From: CBDCVA01 sp965222935 [NCBI: Candidatus Latescibacterota bacterium]
Lineage (GTDB): Bacteria > Latescibacterota > CBDCVA01
Reading direction: 5' to 3'
Assembly (NCBI GenBank): GCA_965222935.1
Contig: CBDCVA010000001.1
Location: 248,001 to 312,000, forward strand
Length of the DNA stretch: 64,000 nt
Shown here: positions 59,667-64,000 of the stretch, one piece after another
Layout: each line of letters opens with the position of its first letter
How positions within the stretch are numbered: the first letter of the stretch is position 1
Made by a program: the position numbers and the translations under genes
Notes under the pieces: generated by a model
Told to the model about the DNA's origin: nothing
Database searches by the model: none
What the model saw: only the letters and a program-made list of their open reading frames with translations

Positions 59667-60609
59667 AGCGGCGGGTAGCCGCCTGGATCGTTTTGTGGCG
59701 CTTGCCCTGCCGCGTCTGTCGCGCTCGGAGGTCCAGCGGCTGGTGCGCATAGGCGCGGTCACGGTGGATGACGCTCCAGCCAAACCGAGCCACCACCTGC
59801 GCTCGGGCGCGCGGATAGCCGTGGCCCAGCCTCCGCACGTGCCACCGCCGACGCTCCATCCTCAGGCGCTGCCTCTCGATATCGTCTTCTCGGACGAGCA
59901 TATCGTCGTCGTAGATAAGCCGGCCGGCATGGTCGTTCATCCCGGTGCCGGCGTGCGAGATGGCACGCTTGCCAACGCGCTCGCCTGGCACTTGAGAACG
60001 CTCTCTGACGCCGGCGGGACAGACCGCCCGGGCATCGTGCATCGGCTGGATAAGGCAACCAGCGGCCTTCTGGTCGTCGCCCGCGACAATCGTACACACC
60101 GCGCTCTCGCCGAGCAGTTCGCGCGCCGCGAGAGTGGTCGCACCTACGAGGCCATCGTCTGGGGCACCGTCGAGCCCCCCCAGGGGGAGATCCACGCACC
60201 CATAGGCCGGCACCCGACGCTCCGGACGCGCATGACCGTCCGCCTGAAGGCAGGGCGTGCTGCGCTCACGCGCTATCGGGCGTTCAGCCAGTTCACCTTT
60301 GCGGCACATCTCGAGATTTCACTGGGTACTGGACGCACCCACCAGATCCGCGTCCACTGCCACCACATCGGCCACCCGGTCTTCGGTGATCCGGTCTACG
60401 GCGGCCGCGAGGCGCGCGTACGCCAACTCAAGCCGAGCCTGTGGCCGCTTGCGCACGACGCCCTTGCGATGATGCCGCGCCAGGCCCTCCATGCCAGGGT
60501 TCTGACATTCACTCACCCCTGGACGGGTGAGCGGTTGCGGTTCGAGGCACCTACGCCGCCGGACTTCGAGGCGCTTCTAACTCACTTGGCCCAGAGCGCC
60601 TCGCTCTGA
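59641..60609 (+). CDS. RluA/RluD-family pseudouridine synthase
   Basis: Converts uridine to pseudouridine in rRNA (RluD-type) or tRNA. From ATG 59641 it has 322 residues: an S4 domain (RLDRFVALALPRLSRSEVQRLV), the catalytic block IVHRLDKATSGLLVVAR with Asp, and LGTGRTHQIRVHCHHIGHPV. The N-terminal S4 domain and the length fit RluD. It starts inside the end of lspA; the spacing to the next gene is 15 bases. Confidence 0.94.
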   Translation: METLIVPPEAAGSRLDRFVALALPRLSRSEVQRLVRIGAVTVDDAPAKPSHHLRSGARIAVAQPPHVPPPTLHPQALPLDIVFSDEHIVVVDKPAGMVVHPGAGVRDGTLANALAWHLRTLSDAGGTDRPGIVHRLDKATSGLLVVARDNRTHRALAEQFARRESGRTYEAIVWGTVEPPQGEIHAPIGRHPTLRTRMTVRLKAGRAALTRYRAFSQFTFAAHLEISLGTGRTHQIRVHCHHIGHPVFGDPVYGGREARVRQLKPSLWPLAHDALAMMPRQALHARVLTFTHPWTGERLRFEAPTPPDFEALLTHLAQSASL

Positions 60610-60624
60610 CGCCCGGATCAGCCG

Positions 60625-61602
60625 ATGGACCCCAAAATTTTCGTGCGCGAACTGGAGCCCGGCGAGGTCATCACGTCCTTTTTCGCCGTCCGCAAAAAGG
60701 AGATGAAGGAGACCCGAGGCGGGCCGATGCTCCTGCTCGAACTGGGGGATAAATCGGGGCGGCTTTCCGCGCCTATCTTTAACGATCCAGTGCGCGCGCA
60801 TCATGAGATCGAAATCGGCGATGTCGTGAAAGTGCAGGCGCTGGTGGGGACTTACAACGACGCGCTCCAACTCAGGATCGAGCGCCTGCGGCGGGCTGAG
60901 TCCGGTGAGTTCGACATCAGGGATTTTCTGCGGGCCGCTGAACGCTCCGCCGAAGAGCTTTTGGCCGCGTACAGAGTGAAGGCTGAGAGTATCCACCATC
61001 CGTACCTTCGCGAGCTGCTCGCTCGAATTCTGGATGATGCGGCTTTCATGGAACGCCTCGCGAAAGCACCGGCGGGTAAGCTCTGGCATCACGACTACGT
61101 TGGTGGGTTGATCGAGCACACGCTCTCAGTGGCCACGCTGTGCGAGCGCGCCGCCGAGCTCTATTCCGGCGTGGACCGCGATCTGCTTTTGGCGGGAGCA
61201 CTGCTTCATGACATCGGAAAGGTCTGGGAGCTTTCGACGACCACCTTCATCGATTACACCGACGCGGGACGTCTCGTCGGCCACATCGTCATAGGCGAGC
61301 GCCACGTCCGCGAAATGGCCGCCGGTGTTCCGAACTTCCCGGTGGGGCTACTCGACCGACTCAGTCACCTGATCCTCAGCCATCAGGGTACGCGCGACCA
61401 CGGCTCGCCTGTCCCTGCCATGACGCTGGAGGCTTTCATCCTCGCCGGCGTGGACGATCTCGACTCCAAGGTTGGCGCGGTCAGCCGCATCATCGAGAAG
61501 GAGCGCTCCGAAGGCAAGAGATGGTCGGCCTGGGTCAACCTCCTCGATCGCTTCATCTATCTGGGTGATGCTGGCGCCGGGCCGGACCAGGATGCTGGTT
61601 AG
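60625..61602 (+). CDS. YhaM-like HD-domain 3'-5' exonuclease
   Basis: A 325-residue protein with an N-terminal OB fold (VITSFFAVRKKEMKE, PMLLLELGDKSGRLSAPIF) and a C-terminal HD domain (LWHHDYVGGLIEHTLSVA, LLAGALLHDIGKVWEL, LILSHQGTRDHGSPV), the YhaM/CBF1 arrangement. YhaM degrades RNA and single-stranded DNA from the 3' end. ATG 60625. RluD-like upstream and topA downstream make a nucleic-acid neighbourhood. Confidence 0.93.
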   Translation: MDPKIFVRELEPGEVITSFFAVRKKEMKETRGGPMLLLELGDKSGRLSAPIFNDPVRAHHEIEIGDVVKVQALVGTYNDALQLRIERLRRAESGEFDIRDFLRAAERSAEELLAAYRVKAESIHHPYLRELLARILDDAAFMERLAKAPAGKLWHHDYVGGLIEHTLSVATLCERAAELYSGVDRDLLLAGALLHDIGKVWELSTTTFIDYTDAGRLVGHIVIGERHVREMAAGVPNFPVGLLDRLSHLILSHQGTRDHGSPVPAMTLEAFILAGVDDLDSKVGAVSRIIEKERSEGKRWSAWVNLLDRFIYLGDAGAGPDQDAG

Positions 61603-61606
61603 AAGG

Positions 61607-61621
61607 CAGGCCGTCCGCCTG
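61607..61621 (+). terminator. short hairpin after the YhaM-like gene
   Basis: CAGGC-CGTCC-GCCTG: a 5-bp perfect stem with a 5-base loop starting 5 bases after the stop codon. No T-run follows, so the terminator role is doubtful. Confidence 0.3.
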
Positions 61622-61631
61622 TGGGAAGCGC

Positions 61632-61660
61632 TTGCCTTGGCTCGACCGTCGGCCTAGATT
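61632..61660 (+). promoter_or_regulatory. possible promoter of topA
   Basis: TTGCCT (61632-61637) and TAGATT (61655-61660) are 17 bases apart, four of six matches each. The same -10 variant is seen at the polysaccharide promoter. TTGACA at 61683-61688 is a second -35-like box without a good -10. The remaining gap before topA shows nothing else. Confidence 0.35.
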
Positions 61661-61733
61661 GCGCTGCGGATGACCCCTAGGTTTGACATGTCCCCCGGAT
61701 GCTCCTGCGTTGTCCTTGACCTCTGGAGTCCCG

Positions 61734-63992
61734 ATGCCCAAAGCGCTGCTTGTCGTTGAATCGCCGGCCAAGGCGAATACCATAAGCGGGTATCTTGGCC
61801 CCGATTTCGTCGTCATGTCCTCCATGGGGCATGTGCGCGACCTGCCCGAGCGTGAGCTGGGCATCGATATCGAGGCGGGTTTCCGACCCCGCTACGTCAC
61901 GCTCCGCGATCGTAAGCAGACGCTGGCCGACCTGAAGCGGGCCGCGAAGGGCGTTGAGCGCATCGTCGTTGCCACCGATCCCGACCGCGAGGGCGAGGCC
62001 ATCGGCTGGCATGTCGCCGAGGCGATTGGTGCCGACCCCGATCGCGTGGACAGGGTCCTCTTTAACGAGATCACGCGTTCGGGGGTGGATGCGGGTATGG
62101 CCGATCCACGCAAACTGGACGAACGCAAGATCAACGCTCAGCAGGCGCGACGCGTCCTCGATCGCCTGGTCGGCTACAAGGTCAGCCCTTTCCTCTGGCA
62201 GGTCGTGGCCAAGGGCTTGAGTGCCGGACGGGTGCAGTCGGTTGCCCTACGGCTTGTCTGCGAGCGCGAGGCTGAGATCGACGCCTTCATGCCGGTCGAG
62301 CACTGGACCCTTGAAGTCACTCTGTTCGATGGGGAGCGAGACATCACCTTCATCGCGCGCGTGGTGACCCTTGATGGACGTAAGGTGGCGGTCCCCGAAG
62401 ATGGCAAGAAGCCGACCATCCCCGATGAGGCTACGGCGCACGACCTCGTGGCAGAGCTAAGGCGGCAAACATTCGTCGTCGCGAAGGTCTCGAAGAAGAT
62501 GCAGAATCGCCGCCCTCCACCGCCCTTTATCACGAGCACTTTGCAGCAGGAGGCCGCGCGGAGGTTGGGCTTCACGGCCAATCGAACCATGTCCGTCGCG
62601 CAGCAGCTATACGAGGGCGTGCAGATCGGCCGCGAGACCGTGGGACTCATCACCTACATGCGCACCGACTCCACCCGCCTGGCGAAGGAGGCCGCGGCAG
62701 AAGCCCGCGAGCACCTGCGGCGTGCCTATGGTGCGGATTACGCTCCCTCCAAGCCGAGAACCTACGCCGCGAAGAAAGGGGCCCAGGACGCCCATGAGGC
62801 CATCCGCCCCACGTCCGTCTCCCGTACCCCCGATCAGGTGGCGCGGCGCCTCGACTCTGATCAGGCACGGCTTTACCGTCTAATCTGGGAGCGCTTCGTC
62901 GCCTGTCAGGCCGCCGACGAGAAGCGCCAGGTGACGACCGTGGACGTGACGGCGGGTCGGTTCGGGCTTCGGGCCTCGGGCTACGTTGTGATTTTCCCCG
63001 GCTATACTGCGGTTTACAAGGAATCGGAGGAACCCTCGGACGAGAAGGCGCTGCCGGGCGGCATCGTCGAGGGGGCCGATATGGTCGCTCGCGAGATCGC
63101 GCCCAAGCAGCACTTCACCAAGCCGCCGCCTCGCTACAGCGAGGCGACCCTCGTGCGGGAGCTTGAGGCGCGCGGCATTGGCCGACCGAGCACCTATGCG
63201 CAGATCCTCTCGACGATTGGGGCGCGCGGCTACGTTGATAGACAGCGGCGACAGTTCGTCCCGACTGAACTGGGCGGGGATGTCAACAAGACTCTCTTGC
63301 GTGCCTTCCCCGATGTCGTGGACGTGGACTTCACCGCGCGCATGGAGAACGAGCTCGACCGCGTCGAAGGTGGGGTCCGCGAGTGGGCCGCTGTGGTGCG
63401 CGATTTTTACGAACCCCTGGAGCAGGCGCTCGACGAGGCCTTCCGCCAGAAGCGCTCCTTTAAGGAAGCCCTCGTGGAACGGACGGACGAGCGGTGCGAT
63501 AAATGCGGTGCCGAGATGGTGATCCGGTGGGGACGCCGGGGGAAATTTCTGGCTTGTTCGGCCTTTCCCAAGTGCCGCAACGCGCGTCCCCTTGAGCCTA
63601 GAGCTGCCCCGGAGCCCACCGACGAAACCTGCGATCAGTGCAGCGCGCCGATGGTCATCCGCACCGGACGCCGGGGGAAGTTTCTGGCTTGTTCGGCTTA
63701 CCCCAAGTGCGAGAACACGCGTCCCTTGCCTTTGGGCATCACCTGTCCCGAGCCGGAGTGCGATGGCGAACTGGCCGAACGCCGTACCCGTCGCGGCCGC
63801 GTCTTCTACGGGTGTACGAACTATCCTAAGTGTCGGTTCACCCTTCCCTCGCGGCCCGTGGACAAAGTCTGCCCCCTATGCGGAGTCCGTCCGGTGATCG
63901 AGGTGGACGACGATCCACAGATGCTGCGCTGCCCGGCGTGCAAGGCGACGTTCGAGCGCGAAACCGTGCCCGAGGTGGCGGCGTTGGCCTAG
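61734..63992 (+). CDS. topA: DNA topoisomerase I
   Basis: Relaxes negative supercoils. From ATG 61734 it has 752 residues: Toprim domain at the N-terminus (VVESPAKANTISGYLG, ATDPDREGEAIGWHVAE), catalytic Tyr308 (GLITYMRTDSTRL), RYSEATLVRELEARGIGRPSTYA and then four zinc-ribbon-like units at the C-terminus (CDKCGAEM, CDQCSAPM, CPEPECDGELAE, CPLCGVRP). The first two share a nearly identical 32-base DNA segment. ATG 61734 follows CTGGAG. The gene ends just before the window edge. Confidence 0.97.
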   Translation: MPKALLVVESPAKANTISGYLGPDFVVMSSMGHVRDLPERELGIDIEAGFRPRYVTLRDRKQTLADLKRAAKGVERIVVATDPDREGEAIGWHVAEAIGADPDRVDRVLFNEITRSGVDAGMADPRKLDERKINAQQARRVLDRLVGYKVSPFLWQVVAKGLSAGRVQSVALRLVCEREAEIDAFMPVEHWTLEVTLFDGERDITFIARVVTLDGRKVAVPEDGKKPTIPDEATAHDLVAELRRQTFVVAKVSKKMQNRRPPPPFITSTLQQEAARRLGFTANRTMSVAQQLYEGVQIGRETVGLITYMRTDSTRLAKEAAAEAREHLRRAYGADYAPSKPRTYAAKKGAQDAHEAIRPTSVSRTPDQVARRLDSDQARLYRLIWERFVACQAADEKRQVTTVDVTAGRFGLRASGYVVIFPGYTAVYKESEEPSDEKALPGGIVEGADMVAREIAPKQHFTKPPPRYSEATLVRELEARGIGRPSTYAQILSTIGARGYVDRQRRQFVPTELGGDVNKTLLRAFPDVVDVDFTARMENELDRVEGGVREWAAVVRDFYEPLEQALDEAFRQKRSFKEALVERTDERCDKCGAEMVIRWGRRGKFLACSAFPKCRNARPLEPRAAPEPTDETCDQCSAPMVIRTGRRGKFLACSAYPKCENTRPLPLGITCPEPECDGELAERRTRRGRVFYGCTNYPKCRFTLPSRPVDKVCPLCGVRPVIEVDDDPQMLRCPACKATFERETVPEVAALA
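63531..63697 (+). repeat. tandem near-identical segment in the topA zinc-ribbon region
   Basis: The 32 bases at 63531-63562 recur at 63666-63697 with a single mismatch (AAA versus AAG), encoding the GRRGKFLACSA part of adjacent zinc ribbons. The period is 135 bases (45 codons). This points to a recent internal duplication or gene conversion. Confidence 0.75.
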
Positions 63993-64000
63993 CAGGGGCC

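Overview
The window is 64 kb of gene-dense, GC-rich DNA that reads as an uninterrupted stretch of bacterial chromosome. All 59 genes I can support, plus one doubtful fragment at the left edge, lie on the + strand. I see no rRNA or tRNA gene, CRISPR array, insertion sequence, prophage gene or attachment site. The cell envelope is clearly Gram-negative: there is an LptD lipopolysaccharide-assembly barrel, the lipoprotein carrier LolA, LspA, several lipoproteins and outer-membrane barrels. A PorY-like kinase next to a PorX-like response regulator/PglZ protein, proteins with type-IX-secretion-like C-terminal domains, and a PorV/FadL-like barrel point to the FCB superphylum. The high GC content and FtsK/bactofilin/DksA mix fit one of its high-GC candidate lineages (for example Eisenbacteria, Krumholzibacteriota or Latescibacterota). 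This placement is inference from gene content; no marker tree was computed.

Layout. (a) 1-5153: lipoprotein cyclophilin, rhomboid protease, an unrecognised polytopic membrane protein, lptD. (b) 5190-11776: HU with its own promoter, dtd, a maf gene broken by one extra base, priA, pyrF, an MBL-fold hydrolase and a TerC-family membrane protein. (c) 11850-22836: a surface-polysaccharide locus with SLBB export protein, Wzz-type chain-length protein, flippase, three glycosyltransferases (two resembling exosortase-associated families), a radical SAM/SPASM protein and a polyprenyl-phosphate sugar-phosphate transferase. (d) 22833-25722: porY- and porX-like genes that follow this locus with a 4-base overlap. 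(e) 25712-32028: tsaE, three exported-protein genes (barrel, CxxCH lipoprotein, PorV-like barrel), endonuclease V, a YbbR-repeat protein and tsaD. (f) 32025-40803: VWA-domain membrane protein, lamin-tail protein with sorting-type C-terminus, ftsK, lolA, subtilisin-like protease with sorting-type C-terminus, and a HIT protein ending in an intrinsic terminator. (g) 40812-49680: a membrane-anchored hypothetical, M23 peptidase and bactofilin, then atpB-E-F-H-A-G-D-C with an AtpZ/AtpI-like gene at the 3' end. (h) 49658-63992: ubiD, rpiB, nrdR, a second lamin-tail protein, trkA, yggS, divIVA-like, yggU, ileS, dksA-like, lspA, rluD-like, a YhaM-like HD nuclease and topA.

How the genes fit together. 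Many junctions overlap by 4 bases (ATGA, GTGA or TTGA), so long translationally coupled operons are likely. Clear sigma-70-like promoters were found upstream of HU, the polysaccharide locus and the M23/bactofilin/ATP synthase block. The most interesting block is 11850-25722, where a complete-looking export apparatus for a surface glycan continues without a gap into the two-component pair that, in Bacteroidetes, controls type IX secretion. Candidate type IX cargo (the subtilase and a lamin-tail protein) lies further downstream in the same window. The Por secretion machinery itself, an exosortase and a Wzy polymerase are not in the window.
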